The translations under genes and the position numbers were made by a program. Below, piece by piece: positions 20,783 to 28,965 of a DNA stretch of 35,011 nucleotides. This stretch comes from a virus. Position 1 is the first letter of the stretch. Each line of letters begins with the position of its first letter. The notes beneath the pieces are model-generated. The model had not been told where the DNA came from and ran no database searches. It saw nothing but the letters and a program-made list of their open reading frames with translations. The stretch lies in IMG/VR virus record IMGVR_UViG_3300025732_002272, positions 1-35,011 of that record; one strand, written 5' to 3'.

Positions 20783-21958
20783 TTATGAAAAAGTAGCTCT
20801 TACGAACTCATCAGCCTCAAGTGCTCTTGCAAAGGTAAGCACTCCTGTTAAAGAATTAAAGGTCACATCTTCACCTGTTGGTGCACCTGAAGTATTAATG
20901 GTTCTAACCTCAATACCACCTCTTGTAAGGGATATTAAAGCTTTACCAATACCACCCACAAATGTGATAGTGTATTCTCCTCCTGAAGCAATAAATGGAG
21001 CTGAAGTAACCCCTGAAGTAGATACCGCAGTACCACCATCGATAACTTGAGTTCCACTTATGCTATAAGCACCAGTTCCTTGCAAAGACAAAGAATATGT
21101 AGAAGTTCCCTCAACAGGAGCACTTAAACTTAAGGAGGTGATATTAGCTGTTCCGCTTATTATACTATATCCATAAGTTCCTGAACCATCTCCATTATCG
21201 TTATTAATAGAAAATTTTACAGCTATACTTTCTCTATTTAATTGTTTTTGCATTAAAGCTAAATAAGAATAACCCTTTAAAGCTATAAAACCATCACATG
21301 AAACCTTCCAGGTTGATATATCGTTTTTATATTGTCGAAACCATGCAGAATTAGACGATGTAACCTCTACTTGATCTGTTGTTACATCAAAAGAACAACT
21401 TGTAGATGCACCCATTGGCGTTCCTAACGCAAAACTAGATGTCACAAAAGCTGAATTATTACCTTGTGTATATAATGTAATTGTTCTACTTCCTGCTCCC
21501 AATATTATAAATTTAACTACTATTCTATCTGTAGAAGTTAAAGTAGTAGTTGGAACTGTAATATTTGTAGTATATAAAGTTGCTGAAGTAGATGTTAAAG
21601 TATGAGAATCAGAAGATGCAATAAATGTTAAAGAACTTCCATTGTATTTGTATAAAACAATAGCAAAATTTGGTCCACCTGTAACATTATCCGTAATAGA
21701 CATATAATTTTTAAACACCCATATTCCTGATGGAATTGTTGCCATGTTAGGATCGCCAATATCTGTAATAAAACAAGCTATCTCACCATCAGCACTTCTA
21801 GTAAAATTGGTTGGAGTGCCTGTTATTTGAGTTCTACTCATTTGATAATACGGAGTTCCGCTTATACTTCCTTCAGATACACCTCCATTAAAGTAATAAA
21901 TAGCATTACTTTCGTATTCATATAAAACTATATTTGTTCCATTAATTGCTGATGCCAT
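20783..21958 (-). CDS. Distal tail protein with a split tail-tube-like domain
   Basis: This protein has 391 residues. The start (INGTNIVLY) and residues about 185-300 (CSFDV ... SAWFRQYKNDISTWKVSCDGF ... ITSLSLSAP ... YSLSLQGTGAYSI) match the pattern of the major tail tube protein at 26656 (FNGTNLVV, CSLSV, W, SWSIKTDG, VESLDMTADM, ASFTGTGVL). Residues about 25-180 look like a separate inserted beta domain, and residues 305-391 are an Ig-like end. It is probably a tail-tip protein built on a tube-type ring, set between the fibre and tail-hub genes. It may hold or cap the end of the tube. Confidence 0.6.
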   Translation of the reverse strand: MASAINGTNIVLYEYESNAIYYFNGGVSEGSISGTPYYQMSRTQITGTPTNFTRSADGEIACFITDIGDPNMATIPSGIWVFKNYMSITDNVTGGPNFAIVLYKYNGSSLTFIASSDSHTLTSTSATLYTTNITVPTTTLTSTDRIVVKFIILGAGSRTITLYTQGNNSAFVTSSFALGTPMGASTSCSFDVTTDQVEVTSSNSAWFRQYKNDISTWKVSCDGFIALKGYSYLALMQKQLNRESIAVKFSINNDNGDGSGTYGYSIISGTANITSLSLSAPVEGTSTYSLSLQGTGAYSISGTQVIDGGTAVSTSGVTSAPFIASGGEYTITFVGGIGKALISLTRGGIEVRTINTSGAPTGEDVTFNSLTGVLTFARALEADEFVRATFS

Positions 21959-21972
21959 ATCTTAATTTATTA

Positions 21973-23931
21973 TTATCCTAAATATTTTATTGTTTCTACT
22001 GATTCGTTATCCGAGTCGGTTATTTCTAATAACTGCAAAGATGTTGTTTGATTGTAATATGGTTCTAATGTTAATCTATTAGCCATAAATATTTTTCCAT
22101 TATAAGATAATGAATTAGTTGAACTATCTTCTACAGTATATTTTTTATCTAAATAAACAAAATCATCTCCATTTTCAGATTCACCTAAATCTCCTTCTAG
22201 GGCTGCTAGATTTTTATTAAAAATATTTGAATATTGTCTACATAGTAAGCCCATTAAATCAGAATAAGTGCCACTTTTCCCATATCTATACCAATTTTGC
22301 AATCTAACTAAACCACTACTAAAGAAAGAACCTACGGTATTAGATACCAATAATTCAGGATAATTAGCTCCGTATGGAACATCTATTTCCTTTAATAAAG
22401 CTATATTATCTCCTAATTGTCTTTCTATTTGCAATCCTGTAAACGGAGATTGAGATTGTGTTAATCTAAGGTCATTAAATCTAAATACACTTGAATTAGA
22501 ATCTACCGCAAAAGCTATACTTACATATCCTGTAGCAATATCTGCATTATTAAAAGTATTGCTTCCAAATGGTATATCTATTGAATAAGACTGTCTTGGT
22601 CGTCTATCTGTAACAACACCAGTTGGCGGATCAGATTGTGGTATTGTTATGTATGTCGTTATAGATGTAACCCATTCTTTATTTGAGTTTAAATAATAAG
22701 TATTTGAACCCACAAACACTCTAATAATTAATTTGCATATACCTTGAATAGTATATCCTAATGTTGAATACAAGTTGTATTTAAAAGATAAAGTTCCTGT
22801 ATAATCTCCCATTTTTGGAAGATATTGCGGTGATGCTAAACTCCCTGTCATTTGAAATAATGATATATCACTTCCTGATTGTTGAAGTTTTACATCGTTA
22901 TATAAATCAAGTGGATAATCATAAACAGTTATAGAAGCCGAACCTGTTAAAGTTGATGTAAAGCCTGTTGGTGCTGTATGAATACCTGAAAAATCTTTAA
23001 ACGTTCCATTGTTAATGTAATTGTTTGCAAATTTATAATTAGATGTTAGCCTAACCCTTGAATATCCTTTTCTAATTATTTTATTTTGAGTATTGTTTAT
23101 AAAGTGAATAGCACCATTTGAATATGGTTGTATATTAACACCTGTCGTAATCGTTCCTGAGCCTGTTAATGTTGGACTTGTTCCTATAGTATATTTGGTA
23201 TAATAATTAGTAGCACCTGCCATTTCGTTAATAGCCATCATCCACCAATCTCCATTAAACTGAAACAATCTGCAACCAAAAGATTTGCATATGTTATCTA
23301 AAATAGTATAATAATCCAATCCTATAAAATCTCTTCTAAATTGATATGTTTGGCTAAATGGCTCATTATCTAAACTAATTCCTCTATCGTTCATGCCACT
23401 AGCGAAATAAGAACAACATGAGTAAAATTCAGATGTTGTTCTATATCCTAATGTATTTAAAATTAAATTAATAACATCTAGCAAACTTGTTGTTTGATTG
23501 ATATTTCCTTCAGAAGCACTATAATAGTAATATTTAAGAAACGATAGGGCATCTACACATACCAAATTAGCCACTTGAGTTCCTGTGCTATAACCAATAT
23601 TTATATAATCATTAAATAAAAATCCCTTCCATTTTATATTACTTCTATCAGTAACATTTACCAATTCTACATAATATTTTCTGTCGTTAGCATTTAATAA
23701 ATCAGGAAAGTTATTATAATCATCTTCTATGGAAACTATAAATGAAACATTTAATTGAGATGTTATAACACCTGCTGATGGTTCTTCTTCATTAGAGTTA
23801 GGAGAAAGAGATATTTTAGTGGCTTCATATGTTTTAATATCGCCAGTATAACTATCTTCGTATATTTTAACGATTAAATCTGTTTCATTACGAAGCTTCT
23901 GAGTTAGTGTATATCTTAATCCGTATGCCAT
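21973..23931 (-). CDS. Tail tip (baseplate hub-like) protein
   Basis: This protein has 652 residues. The first third has the layout of a tail-hub domain (YNNFPDLLNANDRKYYVELVN ... WKGFLFNDYINIGY ... ANLVCVDALSFLKYY). It is followed by LLDVINLILNTLG and DNICKSFGCRLFQFNGDWWMM, a pattern typical of tail-tip proteins of Bacteroidota siphoviruses. The rest is strand-rich with carbohydrate-binding-like parts. It sits directly after the tape measure gene, sharing one base with it, which is the usual hub position. It has no clear lytic domain. Confidence 0.75.
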   Translation of the reverse strand: MAYGLRYTLTQKLRNETDLIVKIYEDSYTGDIKTYEATKISLSPNSNEEEPSAGVITSQLNVSFIVSIEDDYNNFPDLLNANDRKYYVELVNVTDRSNIKWKGFLFNDYINIGYSTGTQVANLVCVDALSFLKYYYYSASEGNINQTTSLLDVINLILNTLGYRTTSEFYSCCSYFASGMNDRGISLDNEPFSQTYQFRRDFIGLDYYTILDNICKSFGCRLFQFNGDWWMMAINEMAGATNYYTKYTIGTSPTLTGSGTITTGVNIQPYSNGAIHFINNTQNKIIRKGYSRVRLTSNYKFANNYINNGTFKDFSGIHTAPTGFTSTLTGSASITVYDYPLDLYNDVKLQQSGSDISLFQMTGSLASPQYLPKMGDYTGTLSFKYNLYSTLGYTIQGICKLIIRVFVGSNTYYLNSNKEWVTSITTYITIPQSDPPTGVVTDRRPRQSYSIDIPFGSNTFNNADIATGYVSIAFAVDSNSSVFRFNDLRLTQSQSPFTGLQIERQLGDNIALLKEIDVPYGANYPELLVSNTVGSFFSSGLVRLQNWYRYGKSGTYSDLMGLLCRQYSNIFNKNLAALEGDLGESENGDDFVYLDKKYTVEDSSTNSLSYNGKIFMANRLTLEPYYNQTTSLQLLEITDSDNESVETIKYLG

Positions 23932-25946
23932 TATGCTAAACTAATGTTTTGTCCTTTAAGATTTGATGCCTTTTGTGCTCTGTTTACAGACAAAAGTAAG
24001 TCTTGTCCTCTTAATAAGAATGTTCCACCGCTTCCCCCTCCTATTAAATTTTTAAGTTTGTCTAAAGGAGCAACAACTTCAGGGTTGTTTTTAGCACCAG
24101 GATATTCACCCATTAATCCGTATGTAGGTCCGCTAATAATACCACCATCTGCAAATCTTTTTGCAGGATTGGATGATTTACCCATTGATGGACTACTTCC
24201 TGACGCACCTGTATTGCCTAGTGAATTTTTAAGAGCATAACCTGCTGCTATTGCTGCAATACCTATAACAATACCTGCTTTCCATTCACCTTTTTCAAGA
24301 GCAGCCTTTGCAGCTTTTACTAACGAAGAATACATCACAAGAGCCTTACCAATTTCTATAAGAGCATCTGCCAATATTCCTGCCAATGAATCAAAGCTTA
24401 AACTTCCTTTTGATATTAAATTTCCTAAAGTTTCTCCAACTGATTCAAACCCCTTTACTAATGTATTTTTTAATATTTCATTAATAGTAGTCGATACAGT
24501 TCCTAATCCTTCTAATTCAGACTTATATTTTTTAATTGATTCAATAATGACATTGGTTGCTTTTTCGTTTCCATTAGCAAATACCAATGCAAATTGAAGC
24601 ATTTTTATTTTTTGATTTATGTCATCTTGTTGCAAAGAAGTATTATCCTTATGTCTTTTCATCTCAATTTTTAATTGAGCATCTAGTATTTTGGTATAAT
24701 TCTTAGCATATTCTACTTGAGCATCATAAATGTCTTTGTTATATTGATCTGTTAATTGTTTTTGTCTTTGAGCACTTTGCTGTCTTATTCTTAATTTTTG
24801 ATTTTCAACACCTTGTAAAAGAGTAAGTTCTTTAAATCTGTATGTTTGATTTATATTATCTAAAACTTCTTTACTAGCTCCATTTATTTCAGCTTCTTTT
24901 AAGGCAACTCTTTTTTCTTCTTCAATCATTAATTTGCCATAATAACCAGCCAAAAACAAATTGTCTTTATAATAATCGTATTGTGCAGTAAGTTTTTCTA
25001 ATAAAGATTTGTCTACTTTTTCTTTACCTACTTTATCGCTTTTATCACCAAATGGATTTAACAAAGAAGATTTTACAGCCCCTTCATTAAGGTCTTGAAG
25101 CCTTCTTATAAATCCTTCAGTTTGTATTATCTTATTTTGTAACTTTTGTGCATCAGAATCTGTTATACCTAAAAAGTCTAATGGATGTATTTCTCTTTTT
25201 GATTTAGCTGATTCAATCTCTAAAGCATTTCTATCCTCTATAACCTGCATTTGAAGTTCTGCTATTTTTTTACCAGTAACTTCGGCTAATTGCTGAGCTC
25301 TTAATGCTTCTGTATAAAGATTTACAGAAATAATAGCTTGACCTATATTTTTTATTCTATCGGCTTCCTCTTTATTTACTTTAGATAAATCTTCTTTTAT
25401 TTCTTTTAAAGCTTTAGACCTAAGACTTTCCGCATTTGTGTAATTTGTAGCAATAGATATAAGACTTTGAAGTTTAGATATTTCTTGATTAGAATAATCT
25501 AAAGTTCCTTTTATTTCATCGTTAGTTTTTTTAATACTTTCTCTCCATGCGTCTGTTGCATTTTTCGCACCAAAAGCACCCATATCCCAAGCTGTGAAAA
25601 AAGCAATAACAGCACTACCTACAAAATAAAGTGGTCCAGCAATACCTGCAATACTTCCCATAAGAGCAGGTAAGTTATTTTGAATACCTCTAAAACCAAA
25701 TGGTAAATCTTGAATAACTAATGCCAAGTTTGTCCATTGTTGGTTGTTCTTTTTTAAAGCATCTGTAGAACTATTAAAAACTCCACTTGTGTTATTAAGA
25801 CCAGCACCAATAGACTTTATTTTGCCTGAAGTTATTTCTGCTTGTTTACCAATATCCTGAAGGGATTTTTGTACGGCATCTGATACTGCTTTGAAATCAT
25901 CGGCATTCGCCTGAATCCGAATTTTAACTATTTCTTCACTTGCCAT
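23931..25946 (-). CDS. Tail tape measure protein
   Basis: This protein has 671 residues. An N-terminal helical coat-contact region (VKIRIQANADDFKAV...) is followed by a hydrophobic stretch (PALMGSIAGIAGPLYFVGSAVIAFF) and long coiled coils (residues about 150-460). A Gly-rich, membrane-active region (IVIGIAAIAAGYALK) and a short Gly/Ser tail follow. It sets tail length and probably enters the host envelope. At about 0.15 nm per residue it predicts a tail near 100 nm. It follows the chaperone pair, as expected. Confidence 0.9.
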   Translation of the reverse strand: MASEEIVKIRIQANADDFKAVSDAVQKSLQDIGKQAEITSGKIKSIGAGLNNTSGVFNSSTDALKKNNQQWTNLALVIQDLPFGFRGIQNNLPALMGSIAGIAGPLYFVGSAVIAFFTAWDMGAFGAKNATDAWRESIKKTNDEIKGTLDYSNQEISKLQSLISIATNYTNAESLRSKALKEIKEDLSKVNKEEADRIKNIGQAIISVNLYTEALRAQQLAEVTGKKIAELQMQVIEDRNALEIESAKSKREIHPLDFLGITDSDAQKLQNKIIQTEGFIRRLQDLNEGAVKSSLLNPFGDKSDKVGKEKVDKSLLEKLTAQYDYYKDNLFLAGYYGKLMIEEEKRVALKEAEINGASKEVLDNINQTYRFKELTLLQGVENQKLRIRQQSAQRQKQLTDQYNKDIYDAQVEYAKNYTKILDAQLKIEMKRHKDNTSLQQDDINQKIKMLQFALVFANGNEKATNVIIESIKKYKSELEGLGTVSTTINEILKNTLVKGFESVGETLGNLISKGSLSFDSLAGILADALIEIGKALVMYSSLVKAAKAALEKGEWKAGIVIGIAAIAAGYALKNSLGNTGASGSSPSMGKSSNPAKRFADGGIISGPTYGLMGEYPGAKNNPEVVAPLDKLKNLIGGGSGGTFLLRGQDLLLSVNRAQKASNLKGQNISLA

Positions 25947-26232
25947 TATTTATAGGTTTAACATTTTCGTATAATTTGACAATATTTTGTAACTCTTCAT
26001 CTGTCATTACTTCTTGTTTCACAAAGTTACGAGTATCACAATCTAATTCAATAAGGTCTTTAGGACTAACGCTACTTCCTTTTGGTAATTGAATATTTAT
26101 TAGCAAAGTAGCCAACCATCTTGTTCTTACCCATTCTTGCTCTTCCTTATGCCTATACCCATACCACACAAAATCTAACTCAGCCATCGTCATATCCCAA
26201 AACAAATGGGGAAGTATTTGACACTCCCCCAT
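25936..26232 (-). CDS. Tail assembly chaperone, T-type extension
   Basis: This protein has 98 residues. The pattern MTMAELDFVWYGYRHKEEQEW resembles the T region of tail chaperones (a WxGY helix with R/E pairs). It is probably made as the end of a gpGT fusion: the frame from the gpG gene's A-run continues open into it without a stop (KKKLEWIDIEKYTMGECQ). Independent translation from the ATG at 26232 is also possible. It overlaps the tape measure gene by 11 bases. In lambda the equivalent protein guides tube assembly on the tape measure. Confidence 0.75.
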   Translation of the reverse strand: MGECQILPHLFWDMTMAELDFVWYGYRHKEEQEWVRTRWLATLLINIQLPKGSSVSPKDLIELDCDTRNFVKQEVMTDEELQNIVKLYENVKPINNGK

Positions 26233-26258
26233 CGTATATTTTTCTATATCAATCCACT

Positions 26259-26630
26259 CTAATTTTTTTTTACTTCGTCTTTTTTAGATTTCTTTGTTGG
26301 TTTCTCGTCTAATCCACTATTCATGCTTTCTCCTAGTGCCGTTAATATTGCCTGGAATTTAGGACTTGTCATTCCTCCTAAATCATCAATCCAATCACAC
26401 ACTTCCATTTCAGTAAAAGTCGGAGTAATTCCTTCTTTGTACAATGGATATTCAGCAGCAGCTCTTAATAAATTAACGATAGCATCTAGCGATCCTTCTC
26501 CACTCAAAGCAATCCCAATATCAGATGGTCCAATTTTTTGTAATTGACAGAATCTTTTAAGACTCCATGTGCAAAAACGTAATGGTATCACCTTTCCATC
26601 GGAAAGATTTAATTCAAAGTGTCCTCTCAT
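26259..26630 (-). CDS. Tail assembly chaperone, G-type
   Basis: This protein has 123 residues. The N-terminal part (FELNLSDGKVIPLRFCTWSLKRFCQL) and the following helices fit a lambda gpG-like tail chaperone of Bacteroidota phages. The C-terminus is lysine-rich (KPTKKSKKDEVKKN). Its last codons hold a run of nine A's, a slippery site for -1 frameshifting into the next frame. It lies after the tail tube gene and before the tape measure, the usual place for this pair. Confidence 0.8.
   Translation of the reverse strand: MRGHFELNLSDGKVIPLRFCTWSLKRFCQLQKIGPSDIGIALSGEGSLDAIVNLLRAAAEYPLYKEGITPTFTEMEVCDWIDDLGGMTSPKFQAILTALGESMNSGLDEKPTKKSKKDEVKKN
26263..26271 (-). other. Slippery site for -1 frameshift, gpG to gpGT
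   Basis: Nine T's on the plus strand give GTA AAA AAA AAT TAG on the minus strand in the gpG frame. An AAA AAA slip by one base leads into AAA TTA GAG TGG and then straight into the downstream 98-residue frame. Lambda-like phages use such a slip to make a fixed ratio of G and GT. Confidence 0.75.
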
Positions 26631-26655
26631 TTTGGTTTATTTTGGTTGGTTATTA

Positions 26656-27087
26656 TTAGTTAGTAGCCTGAGTCAATACTCCAGTTCCTGTGAAAGAAGC
26701 AGAATAAGTAACAGGAGCTTCCATATCGGCAGTCATATCTAAACTTTCTACAAAAGCAGAACCTGACCAATATAAATCACCTGTAATCACAGCACCACCG
26801 CTATAAGTTGTAAACTTAACAGTAACTGTAGTTCTTGCAGTTAAAGCAGTAAAGATATCGCCAACTACATATTTTGCATCAGTTGGAACGACAGTTGCTA
26901 AACCATCAGTTTTAATAGACCAAGACATTTGTCCGCCTATGTGTTGTGCCCATCCTTGACTTTCCTTGTCTGAAGCATCAGGTAAGTTAGCTTTTACGCT
27001 TAAAGAACAGTTCTTTGCGTGTGCTACTACCTCAGTTCCTACCATAACTACGAGGTTAGTACCATTAAATACACCAGTTGTTGCCAT
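26656..27087 (-). CDS. Major tail tube protein
   Basis: This 143-residue protein has the tube-protein pattern: FNGTNLVVMVGTEVV, NCSLSVKANLPDASDKE, W...SWSIKTDGL, a central strand pair, and MEAPVTYSASFTGTGVL at the end. Hexamer rings of it stack to form the tail tube. It stands between the tail terminator and the chaperones, the usual place. It shares clear pattern with part of the 391-residue distal tail protein at 20783. It is probably expressed at high level. Confidence 0.88.
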   Translation of the reverse strand: MATTGVFNGTNLVVMVGTEVVAHAKNCSLSVKANLPDASDKESQGWAQHIGGQMSWSIKTDGLATVVPTDAKYVVGDIFTALTARTTVTVKFTTYSGGAVITGDLYWSGSAFVESLDMTADMEAPVTYSASFTGTGVLTQATN

Positions 27088-27108
27088 TTTATTTTATTTT
27101 ACTTTTTT

Positions 27109-27534
27109 TTATAATTGATTTACAAAATGTTCCATTATGATAACCCTTCTAAAAACATAAGACTCGTCAACATAATCAAAAATTGCATCATTTTTGGTCA
27201 TTTTACGAGTAACAATATTAAAGTCAGGTGCTGTATTAGGGTAACTTTCCATTCCTACACCAATAATAGTTAATAAACTATTAGCATAAGTATCTACTGT
27301 TTTTTGCCCTACTTCACCTGCTTTAGATGTTGTATAAATTATGTCAAATTGGATGGTAACATTAAAGTTAAAACTTGTTTTGTCGCTATCCTCTTCAGAA
27401 GTTTGACTGCTGATTATTAAAAAAGGTGGGTTTACATCATCAGGTGCTATGGTATCATATACCCCTAATGCGTAAGAAGCTCCTGTTATCTTATCAAAAT
27501 AAGCCTTTCTTATAGCGTATCCGCAGTCCTTCAT
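27109..27534 (-). CDS. Tail terminator protein
   Basis: This protein has 141 residues. KDCGYAIRKAYFDKITG ... VYDTIAPDDVNPPFLIISSQT fits the DUF3168/gpU-like tail completion family that caps the tube and joins it to the head. The gene order (connector, head closure, gp10-like, this, tube) supports the call. A TAAATTTG box (27548-27541) lies only 6 bases before the start; it has no spaced -33 element and may be chance. Confidence 0.75.
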   Translation of the reverse strand: MKDCGYAIRKAYFDKITGASYALGVYDTIAPDDVNPPFLIISSQTSEEDSDKTSFNFNVTIQFDIIYTTSKAGEVGQKTVDTYANSLLTIIGVGMESYPNTAPDFNIVTRKMTKNDAIFDYVDESYVFRRVIIMEHFVNQL

Positions 27535-27559
27535 TTTTTACAAATTTAACGAAATATAT

Positions 27560-28006
27560 TTATATACCTATCTTTCGTATTCTATAAAGCATTTTGCCAT
27601 ATTCCTCATTAAAAGCCAAAAACATAAATGGTCTATGAGGAACACCTATTACTCTTTTTCTTCTCTTAAAAGTAGCTGCATATGATTCAAGGTCATTCAT
27701 GTTTACATTTGGGTAAACAGGTATTTGAAATTTAGTTCCTGTTCCAAATTCAACATAAGCAGCATATTTAACACCAATATTTCCTGCACTAATTGTGGCT
27801 CCTTGTCTTAAATCAAAATTTCTATGCGTTATAGAGGATCGTAATTTTCCTGTTTTTACAGGTACATATCCCTTTGCTTTTGACTGTATTTCAAGAACGG
27901 TATTGTCTATAATAGACTTGGTTTCTGACATTATTTTATCAGGAGCTTTTTGTAGTTTGCTAATCAAACTATCTAAACCTGTTATTTTAACATCAAAATT
28001 TGCCAT
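27560..28006 (-). CDS. HK97 gp10-like tail completion or neck protein
   Basis: This protein has 148 residues from the ATG at 28006; an earlier start at 28024 overlaps the gene before and is less likely. LIQSKAKGYVPVKTGKLRSSI-type wording (here EIQSKAKGYVPVKTGKLRSSI), then YAAYVEFGTGTK and HRPFMF, is the hallmark of the HK97 gp10 family. These proteins help join head and tail. Confidence 0.88.
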   Translation of the reverse strand: MANFDVKITGLDSLISKLQKAPDKIMSETKSIIDNTVLEIQSKAKGYVPVKTGKLRSSITHRNFDLRQGATISAGNIGVKYAAYVEFGTGTKFQIPVYPNVNMNDLESYAATFKRRKRVIGVPHRPFMFLAFNEEYGKMLYRIRKIGI

Positions 28007-28326
28007 TATTTTAAAGCAGAACAAGAAATTAAATAATATTGATGCTCGTCATTTTCATCTATAATAGAATTAATCATATAATTTCTTGATTTATAAGTAA
28101 TTATAAGAGCATTGGTAAATGTTTTTTGTCCTGTAAATCTAATTCTAAACAAAATGCCATCATTCAAATTATCTTTACCTGCTATATTAGTCCTACTATT
28201 TTTATCTACAACTACTTGTGCCCATGAAGTGTAATAATCAGACAAAGTATTCACGAATCCCCCTGCACCATCTGATACACCAGTCTTGCTTTTGAATGTA
28301 ATTCTTTGTCTAAATTGACTAATCAT
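28006..28326 (-). CDS. Head closure (head-tail joining) protein
   Basis: This protein has 106 residues. FRQRITFKSKTGVSDGAGGFV and W..V with ITYKSRNYMINSIID is the pattern of SPP1 gp16/HK97 gp7-type head-closure proteins. It caps the connector and gives the tail its docking surface. It shares one base with the connector gene before it. Confidence 0.85.
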   Translation of the reverse strand: MISQFRQRITFKSKTGVSDGAGGFVNTLSDYYTSWAQVVVDKNSRTNIAGKDNLNDGILFRIRFTGQKTFTNALIITYKSRNYMINSIIDENDEHQYYLISCSALK

Positions 28327-28874
28327 TATATGAAGTAGTTTATTCTTTTATATGGTTGTACAAGCTCATATGCGGTCATTTGTAGCTCGTTTAACTTGTC
28401 GTTTGGACTCTCAGATGCTCTGTAGTCATATAGGTCAGCCACAAGCTTTAAAATGGCATTGTAGATGCTATCAGGAAGTGTGGTAAAACCACAAGTATAG
28501 GTAAATCTATATTCTCTTTGAGGATAGCTTACCATATACACCTTTTTATAAACATCTCCTAAAATATAATAATCGCCATCTAATGTCAGTTCTACCCAAC
28601 TACTATTGTCGTAATATTCAACTTTTGTAATAGTATTTATAGGTGCGTAGGGTGGTTCAATAAAGAAATCTACATAGGCGACTACTTTTAAAGTTCTAGG
28701 AGAAAATGCACTTCCAGCATATTGTTCTAGTCTTTTTATTGCAGAATCTATTAGGCTTTGAATCAAAGCATCATCTTCACTAAAGTCAACCCTTAGGTAA
28801 TTCTTAGCATCTGCTAATGTGACAAGGGTTGCGGTTGGTTCAACTATTGTCGAAATATCTCTAACTATTTGCAT
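28326..28874 (-). CDS. Head-tail connector (HK97 gp6-like)
   Basis: This protein has 182 residues. LVTLADAKNYLRVDFSEDDALIQSLIDSA and LEQYAGSAF is the classic HK97 gp6-like connector pattern, followed by strands and the helix YNAILKLVADLYDYRE (here ...DYRASES). It sits under the portal ring. It is the first gene after the capsid terminator and has its own promoter at 28890-28919. Confidence 0.88.
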   Translation of the reverse strand: MQIVRDISTIVEPTATLVTLADAKNYLRVDFSEDDALIQSLIDSAIKRLEQYAGSAFSPRTLKVVAYVDFFIEPPYAPINTITKVEYYDNSSWVELTLDGDYYILGDVYKKVYMVSYPQREYRFTYTCGFTTLPDSIYNAILKLVADLYDYRASESPNDKLNELQMTAYELVQPYKRINYFI

Positions 28875-28889
28875 TATGCTTAATTTTTA

Positions 28890-28919
28890 CAAAAATACTT
28901 AAAATTTAATGTAAACAAA
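28890..28919 (-). promoter_or_regulatory. Late promoter before the connector gene
   Basis: On the minus strand TTTG (28919-28916), an 18-base spacer and TATTTTTG (28897-28890) fit the Bacteroidota promoter (-33 TTG, -7 TAnnTTTG), 15 bases before the ATG. It shares TTGTTTA, 14 bases, TAnTTTTGTAAAAAT with the portal promoter. Its -33 box lies in the T-run of the capsid terminator. Confidence 0.7.
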
Positions 28920-28944
28920 AAGGGGTAGTTTTTAGCTACCCCTT
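28917..28944 (-). terminator. Terminator after the major capsid gene
   Basis: On the minus strand AAGGGGTAG and CTACCCCTT form a perfect 9-bp stem with a 7-base loop, and the T-run TTTTTGTTT follows. This would let the abundant capsid mRNA end separately from the tail genes, with some read-through. Confidence 0.75.
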
Positions 28945-28965
28945 ATATTATAATCTAATTAAAGA

